A DNA stretch of 64,000 bases from Pseudomonas benzenivorans (GCF_900100495.1 NZ_FNCT01000001.1:248001-312000), one strand, 5' to 3'; numbered from the stretch's first letter, positions 45,270-58,577 are shown. The notes: generated by a model from the sequence alone, not told the origin. Translations and numbers: made by a program.

Positions 45270-46088
45270 ATGGAAATGATCGCAGTCGAGAATCTGCAGG
45301 ACACGCCAGCCCCGGTCATCCGCGTGGGCACGGTGGAGTTCGGCGAAGCCGCCATCGCCCGGGAAACGCCGTTCCACCCGGCGGGCTCCCTGGCCGAAGC
45401 ACAGCTGCAGGCCGCCCGCGCCCTGGTGGTGCGCGAGCTGCTCAGCCAGCGCGCCGCAATGCTCGGCCTGCCACCTGTGGTGGACGCCGAGGGCAAGGAG
45501 AACGACCAGGCCATGGCCGCGCTGCTGGAACGGGAACTGCTGGTGCCGGAACCGGACGAGGCGGCCTGCCGGCGCTTCTTCGAGACTCACCGGCAGCGCT
45601 TTTCCGAGCCGACCGGGCTGCGGGTCAGGCATATCTTGCTGGCCGCGCCGCCCGACGATGCCAGGGCCCGCGATGCCCAGTACCGCCTCGGGCAGAAACT
45701 GCTGCGCCAGCTGGCCGATGCCCCCGAGCGCTTCACCGAACTGGCCCAGCGTCATTCGGCCTGCCCGTCGAAGGAGCAGGGCGGCGAGCTGGGCTGGTTG
45801 AGCCCCGGCCAGACCGTGGCCGAGCTGGACCGGGCGCTGCAGCACTTGCCCGTCGGGCTGCACGAACGGCCGCTGGCCTCGCGCTACGGCTGGCATGTCA
45901 TCCGCATCGATCAGCGCAGCGAGGGGCGCTTGCTGCCCTATGCGCAGGTGGCCGAGCGGGTGCAGCACAGTCTGCGCGAGCAGTCCACGCGCCGTGCCCT
46001 GCGGCATTACCTGCTGGCGCTGGAGGCGGAGATAGGCGTCGAAGGACTGCGTCTGGACGCAGACGCGGACGGCAGCCTGATGCGCTGA
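45270..46088 (+). CDS. PpiC-type parvulin peptidyl-prolyl isomerase
   Basis: A 272-residue protein with a parvulin rotamase domain in the middle (LRVRHILLAAPPDDARARDA...SKEQGGELGWLSPGQTV...GWHVIRI). The N-terminus is NifM-like. The ATG at 45270 is preferred because AGGAGG lies eight bases upstream. PAO1 carries a similar gene (PA3871) immediately after narI, so it is a standard companion, probably aiding nitrate reductase maturation. No signal peptide is visible, so cytosolic. Confidence 0.88.
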   Translation: MEMIAVENLQDTPAPVIRVGTVEFGEAAIARETPFHPAGSLAEAQLQAARALVVRELLSQRAAMLGLPPVVDAEGKENDQAMAALLERELLVPEPDEAACRRFFETHRQRFSEPTGLRVRHILLAAPPDDARARDAQYRLGQKLLRQLADAPERFTELAQRHSACPSKEQGGELGWLSPGQTVAELDRALQHLPVGLHERPLASRYGWHVIRIDQRSEGRLLPYAQVAERVQHSLREQSTRRALRHYLLALEAEIGVEGLRLDADADGSLMR

Positions 46089-46173
46089 GTCGACTGCGGG
46101 CCAGTGTCTGCAGTCGATCGCAATGGTGGATGAAAAAGCGTCATCCACCCTGCGCAGTTGAGTATCAGATGAT

Positions 46174-46229
46174 GGTGCGCACAGCGCACCCTACGTGCTT
46201 CGCTCTCCGTAGGGTGCGCTGTGCGCACC
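46174..46229. repeat. 22-base perfect inverted repeat
   Basis: Perfect 22-base arms (46174-46195 and 46208-46229) beginning GGTGCGCACAGCGCACCC, with a 12-base loop TGCTTCGCTCTC. It lies between ppiC and metH, which converge. Confidence 0.85.
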
Positions 46230-46398
46230 TGATGTTCGTCGCTTGGTAGCCCGGTAGGGTGGAATCGCCGCAGGCGCTTCCGCCGTTTACCGCGAGAGGC
46301 GGGATAGTAGGCTTTCAGCCAATGCCCGGGGCTGGCGCGGTAAACGGCGGATTACGCCGCTGCGCGGCTAATCCACCCTACTACCTGATGTTCGTCGC

Positions 46399-46405
<7 letters not shown>
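46227..46405. repeat. GTAGGGTGGA element flanked by 23-base direct repeats
   Basis: An element of about 130 bases (46253-46382) starts GGTAGGGTGGAATCGCCGCA and ends GCTAATCCACCCTACT, with internal 15-base perfect inverted repeats CCGCCGTTTACCGCG / CGCGGTAAACGGCGG. It is flanked by direct copies of ACCTGATGTTCGTCGCTT(G/A)GTAG at 46227-46249 and 46383-46405. The right copy contains the metH stop codon. It resembles the shorter copy at 15807-15894. Confidence 0.8.
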
Positions 46406-50109
<3,704 letters not shown>

Positions 50110-50244
50110 GGGAACTACCTGGGTATGCCGGAAACGGGAGGTCGGGGATGATAGCAAACCTGCGCGGTTTCGGAGCGGACCGCGCTTTTGCATGAATTAT
50201 GCTCATGTTGCCGTGAGCAACACGCTTTCCCAGGAAGATGGGTG

Positions 50245-50775
50245 CTATCCGAGATCGAACGCGGCGGCGCCTTTCCGTTCCTGCGCTATCTGGCGGCTCT
50301 GAGCGTGGAAGTGCTTGTAGACCCAGCGTCGACAGTTTTGGCACGGCGCGTTGTAAACGACTCCGGTGCCTTGCGCGTTCCAGTTGAAAGGTACGAGGAC
50401 CCATTCGGCGATACGGTGCTTCAGCTGTTCCTTCAGGAAAAAATACATTTTCGGTTCTGCGCAGTTCATGGCTCCGCGGCCATGGATATCGAAGCCTTTC
50501 TGGTGGATCTGTTCGTGCGAAAACTCTTCCGCTTGAAGAAAGACCTGAATCGCATGGGTGATCCGTTGTTGGGCAGCAGCTTTATCGATCGCCATCGTGG
50601 AACAGAGCGAACTGGTCAATTCGCGGTAGCCCAGTGCACCGGATAAGAATGCATGGTGTTCCCCCGTCGGGATATGGATGGCTACGACGCACACGGCGTC
50701 CGAATTGCGGGCCTTCTCGTTCTCCTCGAATTTCTGTGTCGCCAACTCCGCAGCTTGGTCGTAGAGGCTGGTCAT
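50245..50775 (-). CDS. Putative deaminase-fold zinc protein of unknown role
   Basis: A 176-residue protein starting MTSLYDQAAELATQKF with GGGAGA upstream. It shows the two signatures of the cytidine deaminase superfamily: C105-A-E107 followed by PKM and a helix, and P144-C145-QN-C148 followed by a helix. A predicted beta-hairpin (AVCVVAIHIPTGEHHAF) precedes them and a strand (EWVLVPFNW) sits between, matching the fold order. The CAEPK form resembles polymorphic-toxin deaminases. No signal peptide. Sampled GC is near 50-57%, below neighbouring genes. No immunity-like gene is adjacent. Lies between metH and cti, where PAO1 has tse1/tsi1 as I recall. Activity is inferred from motifs only. Confidence 0.7.
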   Translation of the reverse strand: MTSLYDQAAELATQKFEENEKARNSDAVCVVAIHIPTGEHHAFLSGALGYRELTSSLCSTMAIDKAAAQQRITHAIQVFLQAEEFSHEQIHQKGFDIHGRGAMNCAEPKMYFFLKEQLKHRIAEWVLVPFNWNAQGTGVVYNAPCQNCRRWVYKHFHAQSRQIAQERKGAAAFDLG

Positions 50776-50860
50776 TTGGGCATCTCCCTGCGTTATCCGA
50801 TTTCTTCTTCCGGCTGAACTGCCGTTAGGATAGACAACCTTTCCCGGCCCAGAGATCGTC

Positions 50861-53137
50861 ATGTCGTATCGCGTATTCGCCAGTGCCTTTCTTTTTTTGT
50901 GTGGCGCTGCGCATGCCGAGCCGATTTCCTACACCCGCGACATACAACCGATCTTCACCCAGAATTGTGTGGCCTGCCATGCCTGCTACGACTCGCCATG
51001 CCAGCTCAACCTGGGCAGCGGCGAAGGCGCCGCGCGGGGGGCCAACCAGCAGCCGGTGTACGACGGCACGCGCACCCAGGCCGCGGCAACCACGCGCTTG
51101 TATCTCGATGCCCACGGCAGCGACGCCTGGCGGCGCAAGGACTTCTTCTCGGTGCTCGAGCCGCAAGGCAGCCAGGCCGCGTTGATGGCGCGGATGCTCG
51201 AGCTGGGCCACGACCGGCCATTCGCCGCCAACGCCAAGCTGCCGGATGACCTGGAGATCGGCATCAAGCGCTCCAACCAGTGCCCGCTGCCGGATGAGTT
51301 CGCCACCTTCGCGCGAAAGAACCCGCGAGCCGGCATGCCCTTCGCCGTCACCGGGCTCAGCGATGCGGATTACCAGACCCTGCAACGTTGGCTGGAGGAG
51401 GGTGCGCCAGTCGACCGGCAGGCGCTGCAAGCCAGCAAGGTCGAGGCCAAGCAGGTTGCCGCCTGGGAGCAGTTGCTGAATGCGCCAGGTGCGCGTGAAA
51501 ACCTGGTGGCGCGCTGGCTGTATGAGCATCTGTTCCTCGCCCACCTGTACTTCGAAGGCGGCGAGCCTGGGCATTTCTTCCAGGTGCTGCGCTCGCGCAC
51601 CCCCAGTGGCCAGGCGGTCGACCCGATCGCCACGCGGCGGCCCAATGACGATCCCGGCAGTACCTTCTATTACCGTCTGGCACCGATCCAGGGCGTGATC
51701 GTGCACAAGACCCACATCACCTATCCGCTCAGCCAACGCAAGCTGGCACGGGTCAAGGAACTGTTCTTCGCCAGCGCCTGGCAGGCGGAGGCGGTGCCCG
51801 GCTACGGCGCCCAACGGCGTGCCAACCCATTCGAGACCTTCGCGGCGATCCCGGTGCAGGCGCGCTACCAGTTCATGCTGGATAACGCCGAGTACTTCGT
51901 GCGCACCTTCATTCGAGGTCCGGTTTGCCGCGGGCAGATCGCCACCGACGTGATCCGCGACAATTTCTGGGTGCTGTTCCAGGATCCACGCCACGACCTG
52001 TATGTGACCGATGCCGAGTACCGCGCCGCGGCGACCCCGCTGCTGGCCATGCCCGGCCAGTTCGACGACATCGGCGACCTGTTCGGCCTGTGGCGCAGAT
52101 ACCGCAACAAGCGCAACGCCTATGAGGCGCTGCGCATGGACAGCTATGCCGAGGCCGCGGCGCCCAGTTGGTCGCATATCTGGGCCGGCAACGACAACGC
52201 CCTGCTGACGATCTTCCGCCAGCACGACAGCGCCTCGGTGCGCAAGGGCCTGATCGGCGAGATCCCGCAGACCCTCTGGTGGATGGACTACCCGCTGCTG
52301 GAACGCACCTACTACCAGTTGGTGGTGAACTTCGACGTGTATGGCAACGTCTCCCATCAGGCGCAGACACGGCTGTACTTCGACCTGATCCGTAACGGTG
52401 CCGAGGTCAATTTCCTCCGCCTGATGCCGGCAGAGGTACGCGAGGGCTACCTGAGCGACTGGTACCAGCACAGCGGCAAGCTGAAGCTGTGGCTGGACTA
52501 CCAGGGCATCGACAGCCAGAGTCCGACGGCCCTGCAACTGCCTGGCCGCGATCACAAACGCAGCTTTGCCGAGGCGTTGTTGCGCCGCTATGACACGCTC
52601 AACGCTCGCCCCGATCCGATCAACCGCTGCAACGGCACGCACTGCTACAGAGACGGTTTGCCGGCCGAACTGCAGCGGGCCGAACAGGGCCTGAGCCGCC
52701 TGGCGAGCAAACCGGCCAGCGCGCTCAGGGTGATCGAGCAGTTGCCGGAGGCGACCCTGCTGCGCGTCGAGCTGGCCGATGGCAGGCGCGAGGTCTACAG
52801 CCTGCTGCGCAATCGCGCGCACAGCAACGTGGCCTTCCTCCTCGGCGAGCACCTGCGCTACCAGCCGGCACTGGATAGCCTGACGGTCTATCCGGGCGTG
52901 CTCAGCAGCTATCCGAACTTCATCTTCAGCCTCGGCGCCGACGAAGTGCCGGCATTCGTCGCTGCCTTGGAGCGGGCGCGGGATGCCGGGACCTTCGAGA
53001 AGGTCGTCGAGCGTTGGGGCATTCGCCGCACCCATCCCGAGTTCTGGCGGCATTTCCATGACCTATCGGCGTATATCCGGGAAACCGAGCCGATCGAGGC
53101 GGGGGTACTGGATATGAACCGATATCAGAACCTGTGA
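50861..53137 (+). CDS. cti: Fatty acid cis/trans isomerase Cti
   Basis: A 758-residue periplasmic c-type cytochrome-like enzyme. The signal peptide is [19 protein letters not shown]. The haem c motif CVACH is at residues 36-40 just after it. It converts cis-unsaturated membrane fatty acids to trans forms during solvent or heat stress in Pseudomonas, without ATP or new synthesis. It faces the deaminase-fold gene head to head over 85 bases and precedes nfuA, as in PAO1. Confidence 0.92.
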   Translation: MSYRVFASAFLFLCGAAHAEPISYTRDIQPIFTQNCVACHACYDSPCQLNLGSGEGAARGANQQPVYDGTRTQAAATTRLYLDAHGSDAWRRKDFFSVLEPQGSQAALMARMLELGHDRPFAANAKLPDDLEIGIKRSNQCPLPDEFATFARKNPRAGMPFAVTGLSDADYQTLQRWLEEGAPVDRQALQASKVEAKQVAAWEQLLNAPGARENLVARWLYEHLFLAHLYFEGGEPGHFFQVLRSRTPSGQAVDPIATRRPNDDPGSTFYYRLAPIQGVIVHKTHITYPLSQRKLARVKELFFASAWQAEAVPGYGAQRRANPFETFAAIPVQARYQFMLDNAEYFVRTFIRGPVCRGQIATDVIRDNFWVLFQDPRHDLYVTDAEYRAAATPLLAMPGQFDDIGDLFGLWRRYRNKRNAYEALRMDSYAEAAAPSWSHIWAGNDNALLTIFRQHDSASVRKGLIGEIPQTLWWMDYPLLERTYYQLVVNFDVYGNVSHQAQTRLYFDLIRNGAEVNFLRLMPAEVREGYLSDWYQHSGKLKLWLDYQGIDSQSPTALQLPGRDHKRSFAEALLRRYDTLNARPDPINRCNGTHCYRDGLPAELQRAEQGLSRLASKPASALRVIEQLPEATLLRVELADGRREVYSLLRNRAHSNVAFLLGEHLRYQPALDSLTVYPGVLSSYPNFIFSLGADEVPAFVAALERARDAGTFEKVVERWGIRRTHPEFWRHFHDLSAYIRETEPIEAGVLDMNRYQNL

Positions 53138-53258
53138 CCGCTTTGATTGCGCGGTCGGCAGGCATGGTTTTGTTGAAAACAATTCCTACCAAATTACTGT
53201 GACTTTGCCCGGCCTGACCGAGTGGCGTACACTGCGCCCATGTTTGCGAGGAGTTGCC

Positions 53259-53843
53259 ATGAGCACCATCACCATTACCGACGCTGCCCACGACTATCTG
53301 GCTGATCTGCTGAGCAAGCAGAACACCGCGGGCATCGGCATCCGTATCTTCATCACCCAACCCGGCACCCAGTACGCCGAAACCTGCATCGCCTATTGTA
53401 AGCCGGGCGAGCAGAAGGCCGAAGACACGGCCCTGGCCCTGGCCAGCTTCACCGCCTGGATCGACGCGCTCAGCGAACCGTTCCTGGAGGACGCCCTGGT
53501 CGACTACGCGACCGATCGCATGGGCGGCCAGCTGACCATCAAGGCGCCGAACGCCAAGGTGCCGATGGTCAACGAGGACAGCCCGCTCAACGAGCGCATC
53601 AACTATTACCTGCAAACCGAGATCAATCCGGGACTGGCCAGCCACGGCGGCCAGGTCAGCCTGATCGAAGTGGTCGAGGACGGTATCGCCGTGCTGCAAT
53701 TCGGCGGCGGTTGCCAGGGCTGCGGCCAGGCGGATGTGACCCTCAAGGAAGGCATCGAGCGCACCCTGCTCGAACGCATCCCCGAACTCAAGGGCGTGCG
53801 CGATGTGACCGATCACAGCAACAAGGAAAACGCCTACTACTGA
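53259..53843 (+). CDS. nfuA: Iron-sulfur cluster carrier NfuA
   Basis: A 194-residue protein with an N-terminal degenerate A-type domain and C-terminal NifU-like domain with C152-QG-C155 (GGGCQGCGQ). It carries and delivers [4Fe-4S] clusters to apo-proteins in stress. AGGAG precedes the ATG at 53259. Ends at a strong terminator. Confidence 0.94.
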   Translation: MSTITITDAAHDYLADLLSKQNTAGIGIRIFITQPGTQYAETCIAYCKPGEQKAEDTALALASFTAWIDALSEPFLEDALVDYATDRMGGQLTIKAPNAKVPMVNEDSPLNERINYYLQTEINPGLASHGGQVSLIEVVEDGIAVLQFGGGCQGCGQADVTLKEGIERTLLERIPELKGVRDVTDHSNKENAYY

Positions 53844-53870
53844 GGCGCGTTCCGTTTTTGATCCTGCAAG

Positions 53871-53897
53871 AGGTGGCCCGGTGGCCACCTTTTTTTC
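53871..53897 (+). terminator. Intrinsic terminator of nfuA
   Basis: Stem AGGTGGCC / GGCCACCT with loop CGGT followed by seven T residues, 27 bases after the nfuA stop. Confidence 0.93.
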
Positions 53898-54067
53898 TGG
53901 CTGTGACCCAGTTGCGTGGTGCTTCGAGTGCGGGTGGTTGCTCTGCCGTGCCGCCTGCAGATTACTGATCTCGGCCTAGCTAAACCCCGCCCACGCCAGG
54001 CCCCAGCGGTGGGAGCGCAGCGCGACTGGCGCACCCGGCAAGCGCCCTGCGAGCCAGCGGCCCAGCG

Positions 54068-55237
54068 TCAGCGGGCAAACGCCAGCCGGCGCAGCGGCAG
54101 CACGATCAGCAACACCAGCCCCAGCAGCGGCAGCATGCCCAGGTTCACCGCCCCCCAGCCGAACGTGCCGATCAGCGCGCCGGAGGCGAATGAGCCGACT
54201 GCGGCGACCGTGCCGTTGCCCAGTTCCATCATGCCCTGGGCATTGCCACGCTCGGCTTCGCTATGGCCGGCGGCGAGCAAGGTGGTGCCGGCGACCAGCA
54301 TCAGGTTCCAGCCCAGGCCGAGGAGAAAGGAGCTGGCCAGGAAGTGCCCCTGGCCCAGGCCGCTGAGGGCAATGCTGGCGCTGACCAGCAGGATCAGGCT
54401 GCCGAGCACGGCGACGTTCAGGCTGCCCAGGCGGTCCACCAGGGGCCCGGCGACGAAGGCCGGGAGGAACATCCCGAGCATATGCCACTGGATCACCTGG
54501 GCGCCGGCTTCCAGCGACAGCCCGCAGGACTGCATGGCCAGGGGCGTGGCGTTCATCACCAGGATCATCAGGCCGTGGCCGACGGCGGTGGTGGCGATGG
54601 CCGCGCGCAACAGCGGACGGCGGAGCAACATCGTCATCGCCGCCAGGCCGCCACTGGCAGGCGCCGGCAGGGCCCCTTCGCGCAAGCGTGCCATCAGCAC
54701 TACGGCGCAGCAAGCCAGCCCGGCGATCAGCAGGTAGGCGCCGACGAAGGGGGTACCCAGGGCGTTCTGCGACCACAGCGCCAGCGTCGGGGCGAGCAGC
54801 GCGGCGAGCACCCCGCCGCCGATCACGTAGGCCGTGGCGCGGCCCTTGTGCGCCTCATCCACGGCTTCCAGGGCGGCGAAGCGGTAGTACATCGCCGAGG
54901 CCTGGTAAGCCCCGAGCGGCAGTGCGCCGAGGCAGAGAATGGCGAAGTCGCCGAGCCACACGCCGAGCGCGCTGAGCAGGCCGCCGGCCACCCCGCAGCT
55001 GGCGCCCAGCATCAGCCCCGGCCGGCGGCTATGGCGCTGCATGAACAGCGACAGCGGCTGCACCGCCAGCAGGTTACCCAGCACCAGCAACGCCAGCGGC
55101 AGAGTGGCCAGGACGTTCAGCGGCGCCAATTGCAGCCCCACCAGGGCGGTGAGGGTGATGCCGATCATCGAGCAACTCCAGTACAGCGCCTGGCCGGCGA
55201 ACAGCAACGCGATCGACTTATTGCGCAACAGCAGCAT
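54068..55237 (-). CDS. MFS transporter
   Basis: A 389-residue protein with 12 predicted membrane segments beginning NKSIALLFAGQALYWSCSMI. It is a major facilitator of unknown substrate, with no clear drug-pump motif (a degenerate loop is near RHSRRPGLMLG). It lies at the end of a four-gene minus-strand group, 19 bases after the HPP gene. By position it corresponds to PAO1 PA1848 as I recall. Substrate could be an anion or small metabolite related to the HPP protein, which is an inference. Confidence 0.83.
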   Translation of the reverse strand: MLLLRNKSIALLFAGQALYWSCSMIGITLTALVGLQLAPLNVLATLPLALLVLGNLLAVQPLSLFMQRHSRRPGLMLGASCGVAGGLLSALGVWLGDFAILCLGALPLGAYQASAMYYRFAALEAVDEAHKGRATAYVIGGGVLAALLAPTLALWSQNALGTPFVGAYLLIAGLACCAVVLMARLREGALPAPASGGLAAMTMLLRRPLLRAAIATTAVGHGLMILVMNATPLAMQSCGLSLEAGAQVIQWHMLGMFLPAFVAGPLVDRLGSLNVAVLGSLILLVSASIALSGLGQGHFLASSFLLGLGWNLMLVAGTTLLAAGHSEAERGNAQGMMELGNGTVAAVGSFASGALIGTFGWGAVNLGMLPLLGLVLLIVLPLRRLAFAR

Positions 55238-55256
55238 GCCGGTGTCCTCGTTGGGC

Positions 55257-55766
55257 TTACCAGTACTTGGGGTAGCGGCCGGTACGGGTGGCGTTGTTGT
55301 ACAGCAGCGCCACCACTACCAGCACCAGCGCTCCGATCAGCGTGGGAAAGAGCAGGAAGCCCCAGCCCGGCTGGGCGAGGAAGATGATCACCGGATTCGA
55401 GCCGGCCGGCGGATGTACGCTACGGGTCAGCATCATCAGGGCGATCGCGCTGCCCACCGCCAAGGCCAGCGACCACCACTGCGGGCCTACTCCGTGGAGC
55501 AGCAGCAGGCCGACCAGGCTGCTCAGCAGGTGACCGAGCAGGACGTTGCGCGGTTGCGAGAACGGCAGGTCGGGAAAGCCGAACACCAGCACGCAGGAGG
55601 CACCGAAGGAGCCCAGCAGCAGGCTGAGGGACAACAGGTCGCCGGCATTGGCGACACTGGCGATGGCCAACACCCCGCCCAGCCAGGCGAGTCCGACCTG
55701 CTTGAGTGTTGGGCGGGGCGGCAAGGCGATGGCGTCGCCCTGGAGTTTGCGCAGAAAGCTCAGCAT
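55257..55766 (-). CDS. HPP family membrane protein
   Basis: A 169-residue membrane protein with about five helices and the signature SVHPPAGSNPV. Cyanobacterial and chloroplast HPP proteins transport nitrite, and similar activity is conceivable. It lies ten bases after DUF1272 and 19 before the MFS gene, so co-transcribed. Confidence 0.86.
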   Translation of the reverse strand: MLSFLRKLQGDAIALPPRPTLKQVGLAWLGGVLAIASVANAGDLLSLSLLLGSFGASCVLVFGFPDLPFSQPRNVLLGHLLSSLVGLLLLHGVGPQWWSLALAVGSAIALMMLTRSVHPPAGSNPVIIFLAQPGWGFLLFPTLIGALVLVVVALLYNNATRTGRYPKYW

Positions 55767-55776
55767 GGCGGTCTCC

Positions 55777-56010
55777 TCAGGAGCAGGGCTTGAAGATACG
55801 GTCGGTGGCGGCGGGGCAGCGCTCCAGCTTGGCGGCCGGGCGGATCGGCCGCCTGACCAGCTCGCCGCCGCAGTTCGGGCAACTGCCGTGCAGCAGTTGG
55901 TCGTTGCAGGCGCGGCAGAAGGTGCACTCGAACGAACAGATCAACGCCTCGCGGGAGTCGGCGGGCAGATCGCGGTCGCAGCATTCGCAGTTGGGGCGTA
56001 GCTCCAGCAT
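55777..56010 (-). CDS. DUF1272 zinc-ribbon protein
   Basis: A 77-residue protein rich in cysteine: CECCDRD, CSFECTFCRAC and CPNCGG. It matches DUF1272, a small probable zinc-binding protein of unknown function, ending RPIRPAAKLERCPAATDR. It sits in an operon with the GlxA regulator upstream and HPP downstream. Confidence 0.88.
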   Translation of the reverse strand: MLELRPNCECCDRDLPADSREALICSFECTFCRACNDQLLHGSCPNCGGELVRRPIRPAAKLERCPAATDRIFKPCS

Positions 56011-56047
56011 TGCTCACTTCCTGATGGGTGGGTGGGGCGCCGAGGTG

Positions 56048-57043
56048 TCAGGCGAAGCGCTCGGCATATTCCTGCGGGCTGACCGCCAGGTGCTTGTGGA
56101 AGGTGCGGCGCAGGTTTTCCGGATGGCCGAAACCGGTCAGGCGCGCCACCGTGCCGATCGAGGCCTGGGCGTCCTGCAGCAGGCTGCGTGCGGCCTCCAG
56201 GCGGATGCGCTCGACATAGCGGCCCGGCCCCATGCCCAGTTCCTGGACGAACACCCGCGACAAGGTGCGCGGGGTCATCCGCGCCTGGGCGGCCAGCGCC
56301 TCGAGCGACAGGTCGTCGCCGAGGTGCGCCGGAAGCCACTCGAGCAGGGCGGCCAGGCGCGGCACGCGACTCGGCTCCGGGCTGAGCAGGGCGCTGAACT
56401 GCGCCTGGCCGCCGGGCCGGCGGAGGAACATCACCAGCCGGCGGGCGACCGCCAGGGCCATGGCGCGGCCGAGATCGGCCTCGACCAGGGCCAGGGCCAG
56501 GTCGATGCCGGCGGTGACCCCGGCCGAGGTGAAGATGTGCGCATTGCCGCCGGTGTCGTGCGGGTCATAGGTGTGCAGGCGGTCGCCGAGCACCTCGACC
56601 TGCGGATAGCCCTGGCGCAGGGTTTCCACGTCGGCCCAGTGGGTGGTGGCGCGACGGCCGTCGAGCAAGCCGGCGGCGGCCAGGATCAGGGCGCCGGAAC
56701 AGACCGAACCGAGACGGCGAACCTGTGGTTCTGCGCTGCATAGCCAGGCCAGCAGCTCCGGGTTGCGGCACTGGGCCTGCTCGCCCACGCCGCCGGGTAC
56801 CAGCAGGGTATCGATCTGCGCGAGGTCGACAGCGCTCCAGGCCTGCTCGGCCACCAGCTGGAAGCCGGCCGAGGTGGCGATGGCGCCAGCCTGCTGGCCC
56901 AGCAGCACCAGACGGTAGAAGGCCGGCATGCCCTGGCGTTGGCGCTCGACATTGGCCGAGGCGAAGACCTGCAACGGGCCGGTCACGTCCAGGCTCATGA
57001 CGTCGGGATAAAGCAGGCAGGCAATGGTTTTCAGCGCATCCAT
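56048..57043 (-). CDS. GlxA family AraC-type regulator with a DJ-1/PfpI domain
   Basis: A 331-residue regulator. The N-terminal DJ-1/PfpI-like domain includes LLVPGGVGEQAQ and LGSVCSGALILAAAGLLDG, with the cysteine in the nucleophile-elbow position. The C-terminal AraC HTH domain has LEALAAQARMTPRTLSRVF and the second helix pair GTVARLTGFGHPENLRRTF. It is the first gene of the DUF1272/HPP/MFS group and most likely controls it. Confidence 0.88.
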   Translation of the reverse strand: MDALKTIACLLYPDVMSLDVTGPLQVFASANVERQRQGMPAFYRLVLLGQQAGAIATSAGFQLVAEQAWSAVDLAQIDTLLVPGGVGEQAQCRNPELLAWLCSAEPQVRRLGSVCSGALILAAAGLLDGRRATTHWADVETLRQGYPQVEVLGDRLHTYDPHDTGGNAHIFTSAGVTAGIDLALALVEADLGRAMALAVARRLVMFLRRPGGQAQFSALLSPEPSRVPRLAALLEWLPAHLGDDLSLEALAAQARMTPRTLSRVFVQELGMGPGRYVERIRLEAARSLLQDAQASIGTVARLTGFGHPENLRRTFHKHLAVSPQEYAERFA

Positions 57044-57207
57044 GGGGGAGAAGTCTCGATGAGCGATGGATGCAGTCTGCGCTCGGAGAAAGCATGGCAA
57101 CAAGGACAATAAGCCCACAGATATTGCCAATAGATCCCCTGCCGGGGCGCAGGGGATCGTAGCAAGGGCCGCGCAGCCGGTTGGCGGCGCCCTTCAGGCT
57201 GGAGGTA

Positions 57208-57477
57208 TTACTCCGGCATGCTCCAGGGGGCCAGGTCGAAACCGCGCTGACGCAGTTCGTCGCGGGACTTCTTCAGGACCTGGGCCAGTTGTTGCGGGTC
57301 GCTGTAAACGCTGCTGGTCAGCTGGGTGCGGCCGAGCAGGCGAGTGCTGGTGCGGTCGATGACCGTCAGGCTCAGTTCGTCAGTACCGTTTTGCGGCGCC
57401 CAGGCGACGCATTGAAATGGTTGAAAGGCGCGGTCGGCGATCAGCAGTGCTTCGTTAAAACGCAGCGGGGCGTTCAT
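57208..57477 (-). CDS. Small conserved protein, possibly DUF3509
   Basis: An 89-residue protein with a short helix, a beta-hairpin (LSLTVIDRTSTRLLGRTQL) and a helical end with SDPQQLAQVLKKSRDELRQRG. This pattern resembles DUF3509-type Pseudomonas proteins, but I only tentatively place it there. The function is unknown. Confidence 0.65.
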   Translation of the reverse strand: MNAPLRFNEALLIADRAFQPFQCVAWAPQNGTDELSLTVIDRTSTRLLGRTQLTSSVYSDPQQLAQVLKKSRDELRQRGFDLAPWSMPE

Positions 57478-57734
57478 GGGGTCGGTTTCTCCGAGGTGAT
57501 CCCAGGTGATAAACGGCTGGCAGCGCGGGGCGCTGGCTGGCCTGTCATAGGTGTTGATGATGGGAGTTGACCGTCAAGTCACATGAGTGTTCGGAAAAGG
57601 TGCAATTTGTAGAAGAAAGTGTCGCAAAAATGGTTGGTGGCAGATTGTGGGCGTTACAAGGGCCGCATGCCGTGGGCCTGCGTGACGGCTTTTGTGGCGC
57701 TGTGAACGGTGGCCCGCGCCGTCTACCGGGGCGC

Positions 57735-58577
57735 TCAATCCCTGCCCGGTTTGCCGGGGCAGGCCGCTAACAGTTGCTGCAGGTAGCCTGCGACATAGTT
57801 CTGGAAGCGCCGGTCGTCCCAATAGGCCAGATGGCTCAACGGCGTATAGCGCGCGTACCAGGGGCCGACCGGCATGGCGCGGTCTTCGGCGACCACCGCG
57901 GCATAGCTCGGCAACGGCCGCAGCGGATAGCCGAGGAGGTCGGCCGGTGCATACAGGTTGAGCCAGCGGGCTTGTTGGCGTACCGGCTCGCTCAGGCAAT
58001 GGCCGGGGAAGCGGATCGGCACCACCGGGTCGCAGGCAAAGGTGAATAGCGGAATGTTGCAACCGAAGGTGATGAGCCCGGCCAGGGTTTCCAGGGCGAG
58101 AAACGGATCGTGCGGGCAACTCGGGGTCTGGTTGATGCCCTGTTGATCCCAGGTGAAGTTGGAGAAGATGTGCCCGCCCAGCGAGTGCGCCAGCACCACC
58201 AGCGGCGTATCGCCATCGACCTTGGCGCGCAGGGCATTGAGGCCGGCGCGCAGGCACTGGTGCACTTCTTCGTAGGTGGTGTCGTAGGCCTCGCTGACCT
58301 TTCGGTAGCCACTGGCATCACCGAGAAACAGCGTGACCAGGCGGCGCATCCAGCGCCAGCGCACCGGCTGATCATCCAACCGCTCGAGGTAGGCAACCTG
58401 GCGCTTATCCAGCACGCTGGCCCAGTACAGGCTCTGGAAGGCCACCTGCTCGGCGTCGACACCCAGGCGTCGGCGCAGGCCAGCGATCAGGCTTTGCGCG
58501 AAGGCATGCTGGCCTTCGCCGTCGCGGCAGTCGGGCTGGGTGCCGATGCCGTGGATGATGGCGACCGCTAGTTTCAT
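57735..58577 (-). CDS. Alpha/beta hydrolase-like (lipase-like) protein
   Basis: A 280-residue protein. IHGIGTQPD provides an oxyanion-hole motif near the N-terminus and VVLAHSLGGHIFSN is a nucleophile elbow (GHSLGG type with A replacing G). A later Asp/His would complete the triad. Cytosolic or loosely membrane-associated; no signal peptide visible. Substrate unknown. It precedes a patatin gene on the same strand by 68 bases, suggesting shared lipid metabolism. Confidence 0.72.
   Translation of the reverse strand: MKLAVAIIHGIGTQPDCRDGEGQHAFAQSLIAGLRRRLGVDAEQVAFQSLYWASVLDKRQVAYLERLDDQPVRWRWMRRLVTLFLGDASGYRKVSEAYDTTYEEVHQCLRAGLNALRAKVDGDTPLVVLAHSLGGHIFSNFTWDQQGINQTPSCPHDPFLALETLAGLITFGCNIPLFTFACDPVVPIRFPGHCLSEPVRQQARWLNLYAPADLLGYPLRPLPSYAAVVAEDRAMPVGPWYARYTPLSHLAYWDDRRFQNYVAGYLQQLLAACPGKPGRD

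Noticed and set aside
50110..50244. Possible cobalamin riboswitch before metH
   Set aside because: I could not find a B12-box-like conserved segment; the leader is only about 135 bases long.
50188..50646. Plus-strand frame antisense to the deaminase-fold gene, considered as a possible immunity gene
   Set aside because: It lies entirely across the coding strand of another gene, has no ribosome site and no recognisable domain.
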